Shown here in pieces: positions 1 through 7,165 of a stretch of 8,936 nt of DNA. The stretch is from Kiritimatiellia bacterium. Its GTDB lineage: Bacteria; Verrucomicrobiota; Kiritimatiellia; RFP12; DVOR01. Where the stretch lies: positions 1 through 8,936 of the forward strand of contig JAFTHG010000056.1 of NCBI GenBank assembly GCA_017457555.1, in the 5' to 3' direction. Position 1 is the stretch's first letter. Each line of letters starts with the position of its first letter. The notes under the pieces are model-generated. The model did no database searches, was not told where the DNA came from, and saw nothing but the letters and a program-made list of their open reading frames with translations. The translations under genes were made by a program, and so were the position numbers.

Positions 1-2
1 GG

Positions 3-680
3 TTAAACCAAAAGACCATCTTGCAATGTGAGTGTACGCGAACAGCGAGCGGCCGTTTCCGGATTATGAGTGACCATAACGAGTACCTTGGATTGCTTTT
101 GTGTTAAGTCAAAAAGCAGGTCCATAACACGGTCGCCCGTTTCAGCATCTAAGTTCCCGGTGGGTTCATCGGCCAAAATAAGGGGCGGTTCGTTCATCAG
201 TGCACGTGCAATTGCGGCACGTTGCTGTTCTCCACCGGAGAGCTCTTGGGGTTTGTGGTTGAGACGATCCGAGAGGCCTACATGTTCCAAGAGCTGCTCT
301 GCTCGTGACAGCATCTCTTTACGGGACAATTTTCCAAGTGCCATTGCCGGCAGGATGACATTCTCAGTAATCGTCATCTCTGGTAAAAGGTGGTAAGCTT
401 GGAAAACAAAGCCAATTTCAGATGCGCGCAAATGAGTGCGCTGACGGGAAGATAGTTTGTAGAGGTCTTTTCCATTAACGAAGACATTGCCGGCGTCCGG
501 CTTGTCCAGACCGCCTAACAGGTGCATTAAGGTTGATTTACCAGATCCACTTTTACCGATAATTGCGATACTTTCGCCTGATGTGGTTGTAAAGGATGCG
601 CCGCTTAAGACCTGAATTTGGTGGCCATTGAGCGTATAGTGCTTATGCAAGTCGGTTACGACAAGAGGGGGCGTTGGCAT
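3..680 (-). CDS. lolD: LolD, ATPase subunit of the lipoprotein-releasing ABC transporter
   Basis: This is a 225-residue ABC ATPase with every catalytic motif present. Walker A is GKSGSGKST (42-50), the Q-loop glutamine sits in FVFQAYHLLPE (about residue 94), the signature is LSGGEQQR (147-154), Walker B is LILADEPTGNLD (167-178) and the switch histidine is about H205. The FQ-x-x-HLLPE and DEPTGNLD wording is typical of the LolD/MacB/FtsE group. The membrane partner directly upstream is LolC/E-like, which makes LolD the best call. In the family, LolD powers release of lipoproteins from the inner membrane to the carrier LolA. The open frame runs upstream to 815 inside lolC, but ATG 680 is preferred: AAAGGA lies 9 nt before it, it starts five bases after the lolC stop, and homology begins there. 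The stop codon is at 3-5, so the gene is complete. FtsE or MacB-type export is the less likely alternative. Confidence 0.9.
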   Translation of the reverse strand: MPTPPLVVTDLHKHYTLNGHQIQVLSGASFTTTSGESIAIIGKSGSGKSTLMHLLGGLDKPDAGNVFVNGKDLYKLSSRQRTHLRASEIGFVFQAYHLLPEMTITENVILPAMALGKLSRKEMLSRAEQLLEHVGLSDRLNHKPQELSGGEQQRAAIARALMNEPPLILADEPTGNLDAETGDRVMDLLFDLTQKQSKVLVMVTHNPETAARCSRTLTLQDGLLV

Positions 681-685
681 TCGGG

Positions 686-1942
686 TTATTCCTTTCGCAG
701 AGCATTGACCGGGTTCATCGCCGCAGCACGCCAAGCCGGTAGTAACGAGGCTAATGCACAGAAAAGAACAACAAGAACCGCAACTTGCACAATTTCCATT
801 GGCACAACGCGCCAAGGTAAAGCATCAAGTCCATAGATCGCTTTGGGGAAAACATCCAAACCAAAGGTTGCTAAGAAATTAACTAAGTTCTGAAGGTTAT
901 GTAAAACCAGGAAGGCAAGGCCAATGCCTAAGCCGGTTCCAATCAAACACTGAATCCAACCATAGAGTACAAACGTCATTGTGAGTTGGATAGTCGAAAA
1001 GCCGAGCGATTTGAGTAGGCCAACTTCATGAGTTTTTTGAATGGTAATGACGATGATTGTGTTCACCACACAGAAGATCGCAACCACACTGATAAAGATT
1101 AACAGTAAGGTCATCATGTTTTTTTCGGTTGCAACCGCATTGAAGATTAAACTGTCAAGTTCTTGCCATGTACTAATGCGGATGGCAGCAGTGCTTAATG
1201 TTTCAAACGTTGTACGGCGGACATCCGCAACAAGGCCATGTTGGTAGCCGCCTTTATACCATGGGCGCAGTTTCTGTGGCTCAGCCACGCGAATGTTGAT
1301 GCTGTTTGCACCACTCGCAACACCCGCCAAATCTCGCGCCACGGGCAGAGAAACAAAGACATAACCGCTGTCAAAATCGGCTTGACCAGTTGAGAATACA
1401 CCAGAAACCTGAAGACGCTCAGGGAAGTAAATTTCGTCTTTGTTGATGAGATTCATCGGGGAATAAAGCAGTAACTCGTCGCCGACACCGATGCCCAGTT
1501 GACGGGACATATCCACGCCAATGACAACGTTAGAATCGGACAAATCAAATGCGCCATTCCACATTTCCAAAGGAAGCATCTTTTGAATGCGTGTCGCATC
1601 AACGCCCAGTAGGATAGGGGCCAAAATCCGGTTATCGTATTCTGCAAGAACACGTGTTTCAATACTGGGTGAAGAGGCAATAACACCGGGGAGTTGCTCG
1701 TAACGCTCGCAGAGTTGGTCGATGGATTGCAATGTTCCGCGATAGTTGGGACGCACTACGATGTGAGGTTTGAAGTCAAGGATTTTGGTTTGCCACGTGT
1801 CGCCAAATCCCGTAAAAACTGCGCGTACGATGATGACAATTGCAACACCAATTGTAACCCCTAAAATGGAGAGGAGGGTAACAACAGAGGCAATTCCCCG
1901 TCTTGGGCGTAAATATTTTAATGCCAGAAAGAGTGAAAACAT
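686..1942 (-). CDS. lolC: LolC/LolE-family permease of the lipoprotein-releasing ABC transporter
   Basis: This is a 418-residue inner-membrane protein with the MacB/FtsX-type layout of LolC and LolE. It has one N-terminal membrane helix (about 18-40), a large periplasmic domain (about 41-270), and three C-terminal helices (about 276-301, 320-347 and 383-403). The N-terminal stretch with YLRPRRG and SILGVTIGVA is typical of LolC/E. The cytosolic KTHEVGLLKSLGFS segment (303-316) is the usual coupling region to the ATPase, and the C-terminus has the family pattern with PAWRAAAMNP (402-411). lolD follows five bases later, so the two are surely co-transcribed. Only one permease gene is visible, whereas E. 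coli has separate lolC and lolE. Many other diderms use one LolC/E protein, perhaps as a homodimer, but a second gene outside the window cannot be excluded. Only a weak AGG lies upstream of ATG 1942, and no convincing promoter was found. Confidence 0.87.
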   Translation of the reverse strand: MFSLFLALKYLRPRRGIASVVTLLSILGVTIGVAIVIIVRAVFTGFGDTWQTKILDFKPHIVVRPNYRGTLQSIDQLCERYEQLPGVIASSPSIETRVLAEYDNRILAPILLGVDATRIQKMLPLEMWNGAFDLSDSNVVIGVDMSRQLGIGVGDELLLYSPMNLINKDEIYFPERLQVSGVFSTGQADFDSGYVFVSLPVARDLAGVASGANSINIRVAEPQKLRPWYKGGYQHGLVADVRRTTFETLSTAAIRISTWQELDSLIFNAVATEKNMMTLLLIFISVVAIFCVVNTIIVITIQKTHEVGLLKSLGFSTIQLTMTFVLYGWIQCLIGTGLGIGLAFLVLHNLQNLVNFLATFGLDVFPKAIYGLDALPWRVVPMEIVQVAVLVVLFCALASLLPAWRAAAMNPVNALRKE

Positions 1943-1994
1943 AAGTAACCTATAGGGCGAGGCATCAAGAGGCAGAGAAGGTGTTTAGACAAAT

Positions 1995-2023
1995 TGTGCC
2001 AGCGTGATTAAACAGCTGGCACA
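1995..2023 (-). terminator. Hairpin terminator after trpB
   Basis: A perfect 9-bp inverted repeat (1995-2003 with 2015-2023, core GTGCCAGC/GCTGGCAC) encloses an 11-nt loop. It begins 12 nt after the trpB stop codon. On the minus strand the stem is followed by AATTTGTCT, a moderate U-tract. Position and stem strength fit an intrinsic terminator that separates trpB from lolCD. The tract is imperfect, so efficiency may be partial. Confidence 0.7.
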
Positions 2024-2035
2024 GGTGTTTGAGAA

Positions 2036-3238
2036 TTAATTACCGAGGATGCCAAAGTTTTCCGCGACATAGTCAATATCCTTGTCCCCGCGTCCGGACA
2101 GGTTGACAAGAATAGAACCGTGTGGATGTTCTTTCGCATAGCGTATCGCATAGGCAACAGCATGTGCACTTTCAATCGCAGGAATAATACCTTCACTACG
2201 GGAGAGTTCAAAGAAGGCGGCAATGGTTTCCTTGTCATCCGCAGTAACATATTCCACACGACCTTGATCGTGTAACCATGCATGCTCAGGGCCGACGGAT
2301 TGATAGTCAAGGCCAGAAGCCACGGAATAGACCGGCATTGGAGAGCCGTCTTCTTCCTGTAACGTATAGCTCTTGAAGCCATGCAAGATTCCGGGCTTGC
2401 CATAGGTCATTGATGCTGCATGGTCACCAGGTTTTGTGCCACGCCCAAGTGGTTCAACACCATAAAGTTTGACATCTGGATCATCCAAAAATCCGCAGAA
2501 AATACCAATGGAGTTGGAGCCACCACCTACGCATGCCGTCACTGCATCAGGGAGTTCTCCGGTCATTTCCAAGAATTGAGTGCGCGACTCTTCGCCCACA
2601 ATCTTTTGAAAATCACGTACAATCATTGGGAAAGGGTGCGGTCCCACAACCGAACCGATGCAATAGATGGTATTTTCAGGATCGTTTAAATACGCGTCAA
2701 ATGCTGCATCAACAGCTTCTTTTAATGTGCGCTGGCCGTGAGTAACTGGGATCACATTAGCACCAAGGATCTTCATGCGTAACACATTGGGATGTTGCTT
2801 GGCAATGTCGACCTCGCCCATGTAGATGTCGCAGGGGAGGCCAAAATAGGCTGCGGCTGTAGCCATCGCAACGCCATGTTGTCCTGCGCCTGTCTCTGCG
2901 ATGACCTTTTTCTTGCCCATATACTTTGCCAACATCACTTCACCCATGCAGTGATTCAATTTATGGGCACCGGAGTGGTTGAGGTCTTCACGTTTCAAGT
3001 AGATACGACCGCCGAGCCGTTCGCTTAAATTACGGCAATAGTATACGGGCGTGGGACGACCTTGAAAGTGCTTTCGAATTTGGCGCAATTCTGAAATGAA
3101 GTCATGCGATTTGCTGATGCGATAATAAGCTTCTGCAATTTTGACCATTTCTTGTTTTAAATTCTCAGGAACATAGGCTCCTCCGTAGGGGCCAAAGAAT
3201 CCTTCTGCATCTGGATAATCTTTAAAATACGTGCTCAT
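2036..3238 (-). CDS. trpB: Tryptophan synthase beta chain
   Basis: This is a 400-residue TrpB, normal length for the TrpB1 class. The enzyme condenses indole with L-serine to tryptophan using pyridoxal phosphate, normally in an alpha2-beta2 complex with TrpA. The PLP-binding lysine lies in LNHSGAHKLN (K93), the catalytic glutamate in IAETGAGQHG (E115), the phosphate-binding glycine loop is GGGSN (238-242), and the serine contacting the ring nitrogen is in LSGRGDKD (S381). The switching aspartate of the COMM region is retained (D311). Nearby residues differ from the usual pattern: MGE in place of LGQ after the lysine, and SGLDYQ in place of the usual AGLDYP or AGLDFP. No trpA or other trp gene is adjacent, and the gene has its own leader dyad and terminator. 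AAGGAT lies about 8 nt before ATG 3238 and supports that start. Confidence 0.95.
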   Translation of the reverse strand: MSTYFKDYPDAEGFFGPYGGAYVPENLKQEMVKIAEAYYRISKSHDFISELRQIRKHFQGRPTPVYYCRNLSERLGGRIYLKREDLNHSGAHKLNHCMGEVMLAKYMGKKKVIAETGAGQHGVAMATAAAYFGLPCDIYMGEVDIAKQHPNVLRMKILGANVIPVTHGQRTLKEAVDAAFDAYLNDPENTIYCIGSVVGPHPFPMIVRDFQKIVGEESRTQFLEMTGELPDAVTACVGGGSNSIGIFCGFLDDPDVKLYGVEPLGRGTKPGDHAASMTYGKPGILHGFKSYTLQEEDGSPMPVYSVASGLDYQSVGPEHAWLHDQGRVEYVTADDKETIAAFFELSRSEGIIPAIESAHAVAYAIRYAKEHPHGSILVNLSGRGDKDIDYVAENFGILGN

Positions 3239-3293
3239 TATGGGAAATCCTTAAAAACAATCAAAAACAAACGACAGATAAATGGGAGAATAC

Positions 3294-3325
3294 ATTATCG
3301 CCATCGCCAATGAGGATTGGCATGG
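3294..3325 (-). promoter_or_regulatory. Dyad and -10-like box in the trpB leader
   Basis: The 125-bp gap between parA and trpB contains a hairpin-forming dyad. GCCAAT (3306-3311) pairs with ATTGGC (3316-3321) around a four-base GAGG loop. The stem extends by CCAT (3301-3304) with ATGG (3322-3325) past one bulged base. On the minus strand GATAAT (3294-3299) follows directly and differs from the sigma70 -10 consensus at one position. No recognisable -35 exists at 16-18 bp; the dyad occupies that place. This arrangement could be an activator or repressor site overlapping the trpB promoter, or an RNA hairpin. There is no U-tract, so it does not look like an intrinsic terminator. Confidence 0.4.
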
Positions 3326-3363
3326 AAGCTATTCATTTGACTGTTTATGATGGAAAACATAGA

Positions 3364-4146
3364 TTATTTTGTGCGTTTCGCAAATTCTTTTGCGAATTCA
3401 AGGTAAGCTTGGGCACCTTTTGATGTGGGATCAAATAACACGACGGGTTTGCCAAAGCTGGGGGATTCAGAGATGCGAACGCTACGGGGAATGACGGTTT
3501 TATAAACCAATTTTCCAAAGTGTTTGCGAACTTCACTGACGACATCCGATGCCAAATTCGTGCGGGCATCAAACATTGTCATAAGAATACCTTCCACGTG
3601 AATGTCCGGATTGACACCATTGTCATGCAAGCGTTTGATTACATCGGTAATAACGCGAAGCCCTTCCATTGCGTAATACTCACATTGCATAGCGACGACA
3701 ACACTATTTGCCGCAGCAAGCGAAGAGGTCATCAGGATGCCGAGAGAAGGCGGGCAGTCAATGAGAATGTAGTCAAAGACATTGGCCATCAATACAGGTT
3801 TTAAGAGCTCACGAACCACTTGTAGATGGTTTTCCTGACGTGCGATTTCCAATTCTGCGCCAGACAAATCAAGTTCAGATGGGATAATATTGACATTCTC
3901 AAAAGGTGTTGGTTGGATAATATCGCCAATAAACACCTGATTCGTCAAAGCGGTATAAAGACTCGTTCCAGGTGTGGGCGGAATGCCAAGCCCACTTGTT
4001 GCATTGGCTTGCGGATCTAAGTCAATAACGAGAACTGTTTTCTTTAACTGTGCGAGCGCTGCTGCTAAATTAACAACCGTGGTCGTTTTTCCAACGCCAC
4101 CCTTCTGATTCGCAATTGCGATTACCTTCGTCTGCTTCATAGTCAT
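3364..4146 (-). CDS. parA: ParA/Soj-type chromosome-partitioning ATPase
   Basis: This is a 260-residue deviant-Walker ATPase of the ParA/Soj type. The P-loop KGGVGKTT (15-22) carries the signature lysine (K15). The A' motif is LVIDLDPQANAT (39-50), and Walker B is YILIDCPPSLG (126-136). The segment IPRSVRISESPSFGKPV (219-235) matches the arginine-bearing region used for nonspecific DNA binding in Soj. There is no N-terminal helix-turn-helix extension, so this is the chromosomal type rather than a P1-plasmid-like ParA. In the family, ParA binds nucleoid DNA as an ATP dimer and moves ParB-parS complexes toward the poles. No parB is adjacent: the next gene is trpB. Two start codons are possible, ATG 4146 and ATG 4140. 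A -10-like box almost touching them favours the second. An orphan ParA-like protein positioning another cargo remains possible. Confidence 0.85.
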   Translation of the reverse strand: MTMKQTKVIAIANQKGGVGKTTTVVNLAAALAQLKKTVLVIDLDPQANATSGLGIPPTPGTSLYTALTNQVFIGDIIQPTPFENVNIIPSELDLSGAELEIARQENHLQVVRELLKPVLMANVFDYILIDCPPSLGILMTSSLAAANSVVVAMQCEYYAMEGLRVITDVIKRLHDNGVNPDIHVEGILMTMFDARTNLASDVVSEVRKHFGKLVYKTVIPRSVRISESPSFGKPVVLFDPTSKGAQAYLEFAKEFAKRTK

Positions 4147-4147
4147 C

Positions 4148-4156
4148 AGTATACCA
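4148..4156 (-). promoter_or_regulatory. Extended -10 box abutting the parA start codons
   Basis: On the minus strand TGGTATACT forms an extended -10 element: TG, one base, then TATACT, which matches TATAAT at five of six positions. Its last base (4148) is only one base from ATG 4146. A conventional start 7-8 bases downstream would fall at about 4140-4141, on the adenine of the second ATG (4140) or next to it. That would give a leaderless parA mRNA beginning MKQTK. No good -35 is visible at 17 bp, which is common for extended -10 promoters. No clear Shine-Dalgarno sequence precedes either ATG, in line with leaderless translation. Confidence 0.45.
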
Positions 4157-4173
4157 TAACCATTAGTGATACA

Positions 4174-4202
4174 CGCTGCAAGAGAGGGAGAATCTTACAG
4201 CG
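4174..4202 (-). promoter_or_regulatory. 10-bp dyad between clpC and parA
   Basis: Positions 4174-4183 and 4193-4202 form a 10-bp inverted repeat (minus strand CGCTGTAAGA / TCTTGCAGCG). It has one G-U wobble and a 9-base pyrimidine-rich loop. It lies in the 74-bp gap after the clpC stop and about 20 bp upstream of the parA -10 box. It lacks a following U-tract, so it is a poor intrinsic terminator. A clpC mRNA 3'-end hairpin or an operator for parA would both fit. Confidence 0.4.
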
Positions 4203-4220
4203 GAACAGTGTTTCAGCACA

Positions 4221-6794
4221 TCAGTTATTACGATTACGCTTAGTAGTGGTGCGCGGTGCTCGTGGTTTGAGCTTGGAGCATTCACGGTTGCTCTTCGGTT
4301 TGGCAATAAGGCGTTTAGGGTGTTCTGTATTCAGGTTGGATTCAGGGGTTAAGACGAAGGTAACTGGCGTTGTTTTGTATTCCAGTAACGCATCTGCCAA
4401 GGGATCCTCAATTAAACGCGTAATTGCCCGACGCAAAGGACGTGCGCCCTGTTTTAGGTTATAACCTTCTTCAAGGATAATACGTTTTGCTTTTGCCGAG
4501 AGCTCAAAATGGATCCCGTTCGGCGCCAAACGTTGGCGCAGTAATTGGAGTTCCACATTCAAAATTTGCTCAACGGCATCTTTCGTTAACGTACGGAAAA
4601 CGAGCAAATCGTCAAAACGGTTCAGCAATTCCGGACGAAGTTTTTTCTTTACATCATCAATGATACGTGTACGTAGCGTTGCATAGTCCTCTGCATCCGC
4701 AGCTGCATCCTTTGCCAGGAAACCAACTGTTGCGTGAGCACCCTCTTCATAACTGCCTAAATTGGATGTCGCCAGAACGATCGTATTACGGAAATCAATT
4801 CTTCTGCCACACCCATCGGTTAGACGGCCCTCTTCCAAAATCTGAAGCAGGGCGAACATAACCTTGGGGTGAGCTTTTTCAATTTCATCAAAAAGGACAA
4901 CCGAATAGGGATTCCGGTGAACGTATTCTGTTAATTGACCACCTTCTTTATTCCCTTCATAACCGGGCGGTGAACCGAAAAGGCGGCTGACAGAATGTTC
5001 TTCCATGTATTCCGACATATCTAAACTGATAATCGCCTTTTCATTACCAAAGAAGGTTGTTGCCAACGTTTTGGCTAACAGCGTTTTACCAACACCGCTG
5101 GGGCCTAAAAGGATAAAGGAGCCGATAGGCCGTTCAGGACTCTTCAAGCCCAAACGTGCACGCCGCAAGGCTTTCGCAATGATTGACACCGCTTCCGTTT
5201 GACCAATCACGCGTTTCTGAATCTTCGCTTCCAGTGTCGCCAAATTCTTACGATCGGTTTCCGTCATCTGATTGACGGGAATGCCTGTAATGTCGGCAAT
5301 CGTTTGAGCGATATCCGTTCCCGTGACAACAATTGGCTTTTTGGCAAGCGCTTCTTTCCACTTCTTGTGTTCGGAATCAAACTGTTGTTTTAATGCCTTC
5401 TCACGTTCGCGACAGACTTTTGCTGCGCCTAAATCACCCTTATCAATGTTCGCTTGCTTTTCGGCATTGACGACATCGATGTCATGCTTGAGCGTCCGCA
5501 ACAATTCTGGGCAAGCCAGTTGACTTTGACGTAAACGTGCCGCAGTTTCATCAATGGCATCAATCGCCTTGTCGGGAAGATGACGGCTGGGCAGATAGCG
5601 GATGCTCATTCTTACTGCGGCTTCAAGGGCCTCTTGCGTATACGTTACGGCATGGAACTTTTCGTATTTTGGCGCAAGCCCCTGAAGAATGGTGATTGCT
5701 TCCTGTGGCGTAGGTTCGTCAACAATGACCGGTTGGAAGCGACGTTCCAATGCGGCATCTTTCTCAATCCGGGTGCGAAACTCGGTTAACGTGGTTGCAC
5801 CGATACACTGGAATTCGCCTCGTGCAAGTGCCGGTTTAATGATGTTCGCCGCATCCATTGCACCATCGCCACCACCCGCACCGACAATGGTGTGGAGCTC
5901 ATCAAGGAAGAGAATGACGTTGCCGGCATTCACCACCTCTGCAATGACCTGTTTTAAGCGTTCTTCAAATTGCCCGCGATACTGTGTGCCTGCCACAAGA
6001 AGGGTCATATCTAAAGCAACGACACGCTTATACAACATGGTTTCAGGCACATCTTGTGCAACAATGGCTTGCGCCAAACCTTCAACAACCGCCGTTTTAC
6101 CGACACCGGCTTCACCGAGCAGGACGGCATTATTCTTCTGGCGACGGCAGAGAATTTGGATTAGGCGCCGCACCTCTTTCTCACGCCCGATAACAGGGTC
6201 AAGCTTCTGATTTTGTGCAAATACCGTAAGATCGCGCCCGAAAGCATCCAAGTTCGGTGTAATATTCTGCTTTTTCTGGCGGGGAGTAGGGGCATTTGGT
6301 GAGGATATTGGACCAGAGGATGCAGGAGGCGGTAATTCCGCACCGCATGCTTTCCCGAAGAGCTTGTGGGCCAATAAATCGGGTGTAACGCCAAGGTGCT
6401 GCAATACCGTAACGCCCAATCCGGCGCCTTCTTCCAAAATGGCATAGAGCAAACAGGTCGTATTTGCCATCTTGAGATGAAGAAGCGATGCGACAACGGT
6501 TTTCGCTAAATCACACGCCTTTAAAGCGCGAGGTGACCATGGGATTTTTTCCGCGGTGAGATTTTCTTGAAGCCCTCCATTGGAAGAAAGGGACTCCACA
6601 CGTTCACGAAGTGCTTCTGCTGAAACGTGGAGATCCTCCAAGAGCTTTGCAGCAGAACAATCAATGACGCGACAGGCTAAAGCCAAGTGTCCCGTGCCCA
6701 CATGGTCATGCCCCAATTGATAGGCTTCAAGTTGCGCCTGGCGTAACACTGCCACGGCATTGGGAGTAAAATGATCTGTATTGGGTCGATCCAT
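4221..6794 (-). CDS. clpC: ClpC, double-AAA+ unfoldase of the Clp protease
   Basis: This is an 857-residue Hsp100 protein. It has a double Clp N-domain (about 1-150), a proline-rich linker (about 153-172), D1 with Walker A GEAGVGKT (227-234) and Walker B VILFLDE (293-299), and a short UVR-like middle coiled coil (about 440-480). D2 follows with Walker A GPSGVGKT (564-571), Walker B SVVLFDE (631-637) and sensor-2 GARPLRR (783-789). The D1 substrate loop AGTQYRG is standard. The short middle domain separates it from ClpB, and VGF (690-692) sits where ClpC/ClpA proteins dock on ClpP, so it should feed unfolded substrates to ClpP. Two oddities stand out: the D2 pore loop reads GYEGNKEGG rather than the common GYVG-type, and a 42-residue tail rich in Lys and Arg (816-857) follows the usual end. 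AAGGAT lies 7 nt before ATG 6794. No convincing promoter or CtsR-type operator was found upstream. Confidence 0.95.
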   Translation of the reverse strand: MDRPNTDHFTPNAVAVLRQAQLEAYQLGHDHVGTGHLALACRVIDCSAAKLLEDLHVSAEALRERVESLSSNGGLQENLTAEKIPWSPRALKACDLAKTVVASLLHLKMANTTCLLYAILEEGAGLGVTVLQHLGVTPDLLAHKLFGKACGAELPPPASSGPISSPNAPTPRQKKQNITPNLDAFGRDLTVFAQNQKLDPVIGREKEVRRLIQILCRRQKNNAVLLGEAGVGKTAVVEGLAQAIVAQDVPETMLYKRVVALDMTLLVAGTQYRGQFEERLKQVIAEVVNAGNVILFLDELHTIVGAGGGDGAMDAANIIKPALARGEFQCIGATTLTEFRTRIEKDAALERRFQPVIVDEPTPQEAITILQGLAPKYEKFHAVTYTQEALEAAVRMSIRYLPSRHLPDKAIDAIDETAARLRQSQLACPELLRTLKHDIDVVNAEKQANIDKGDLGAAKVCREREKALKQQFDSEHKKWKEALAKKPIVVTGTDIAQTIADITGIPVNQMTETDRKNLATLEAKIQKRVIGQTEAVSIIAKALRRARLGLKSPERPIGSFILLGPSGVGKTLLAKTLATTFFGNEKAIISLDMSEYMEEHSVSRLFGSPPGYEGNKEGGQLTEYVHRNPYSVVLFDEIEKAHPKVMFALLQILEEGRLTDGCGRRIDFRNTIVLATSNLGSYEEGAHATVGFLAKDAAADAEDYATLRTRIIDDVKKKLRPELLNRFDDLLVFRTLTKDAVEQILNVELQLLRQRLAPNGIHFELSAKAKRIILEEGYNLKQGARPLRRAITRLIEDPLADALLEYKTTPVTFVLTPESNLNTEHPKRLIAKPKSNRECSKLKPRAPRTTTKRNRNN

Positions 6795-6897
6795 AACATC
6801 TATCCTTGAGTAACCCCAGTACTTAAAATGTACGCTTTACAGGACCTTTTATTAAGAATAACGTATGATGCGATGATTGGTAACAAGTGGAAATGAG

Positions 6898-6920
6898 AAA
6901 CCCCGCATACGTGCGGGGCT
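6898..6920 (-). terminator. Intrinsic terminator after tatA
   Basis: On the minus strand CCCCGCA and TGCGGGG (6912-6918 and 6901-6907) form a perfect 7-bp GC-rich stem with a 4-base CGTA loop. TTTCTCATTT follows. It lies 15 bases after the tatA stop and before the clpC leader. It is the natural end of the secG-rpoZ-smpB-tatA unit. The U-tract is interrupted, so some readthrough into clpC is possible. Confidence 0.8.
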
Positions 6921-6933
6921 CCTGAAACTTGGC

Positions 6934-7134
6934 TTAAGCATTAAAGTCATCTTGAATAGCGTCTTTAATCTCTTTAGCCTTTGCTTCGGCTTCCGCATTA
7001 CCTTCCTTCAGCCCCTTTTTGAACTCTCCGGAAGAACGCCCGATTGCCCGCGCGATTTCCGGTATCTTTTTCGCACCGAAAACCAATGCAATAATTAAAA
7101 CTACGATGAGAAACTGCCAAAGACCTGGACGCAT
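6934..7134 (-). CDS. tatA: TatA-family twin-arginine translocase subunit
   Basis: This is a 66-residue protein with the TatA/E layout. It has a very short periplasmic N-terminus, one membrane helix (about 4-20), the hinge motif FGAKKIPE (19-26), an amphipathic helix, and an acidic, lysine-rich cytosolic tail. TatA oligomerises to let folded twin-arginine proteins cross the inner membrane, working with TatC and, where present, TatB. The short length and the FG-x-KKIPE motif favour TatA/TatE over TatB. No tatC is adjacent. AAGGA lies about 9 nt before ATG 7134. The gene starts 31 nt after smpB, with no terminator between, and a strong hairpin follows. It is therefore the last gene of the secG unit. 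Confidence 0.92.
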   Translation of the reverse strand: MRPGLWQFLIVVLIIALVFGAKKIPEIARAIGRSSGEFKKGLKEGNAEAEAKAKEIKDAIQDDFNA

Positions 7135-7165
7135 AGTAACATTTCCTTCTTCAAAATGACTCTAA

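Noticed and set aside
681..815. Longer N-terminus for LolD starting at 815
   Set aside because: The extra segment is read from within lolC in another frame, is Cys/Gly-rich unlike any ABC ATPase, and ATG 680 has a proper ribosome-binding site.
1943..1994. Promoter for lolC (TATAGG near the start)
   Set aside because: TATAGG matches only four of six -10 positions and no -35 is found at 16-18 bp; I could not separate it from chance.
4209..4215. TGTTTCA resembling half of a parS site near parA
   Set aside because: Only the first half of the 16-bp parS palindrome matches; the other half is absent, so ParB binding is not supported.
5689..6210. 173-codon plus-strand open frame opposite clpC
   Set aside because: It is antisense to the conserved D1 domain of clpC, is Ser/Thr/Arg-rich without any motif, and has no promoter or ribosome-binding site evidence.
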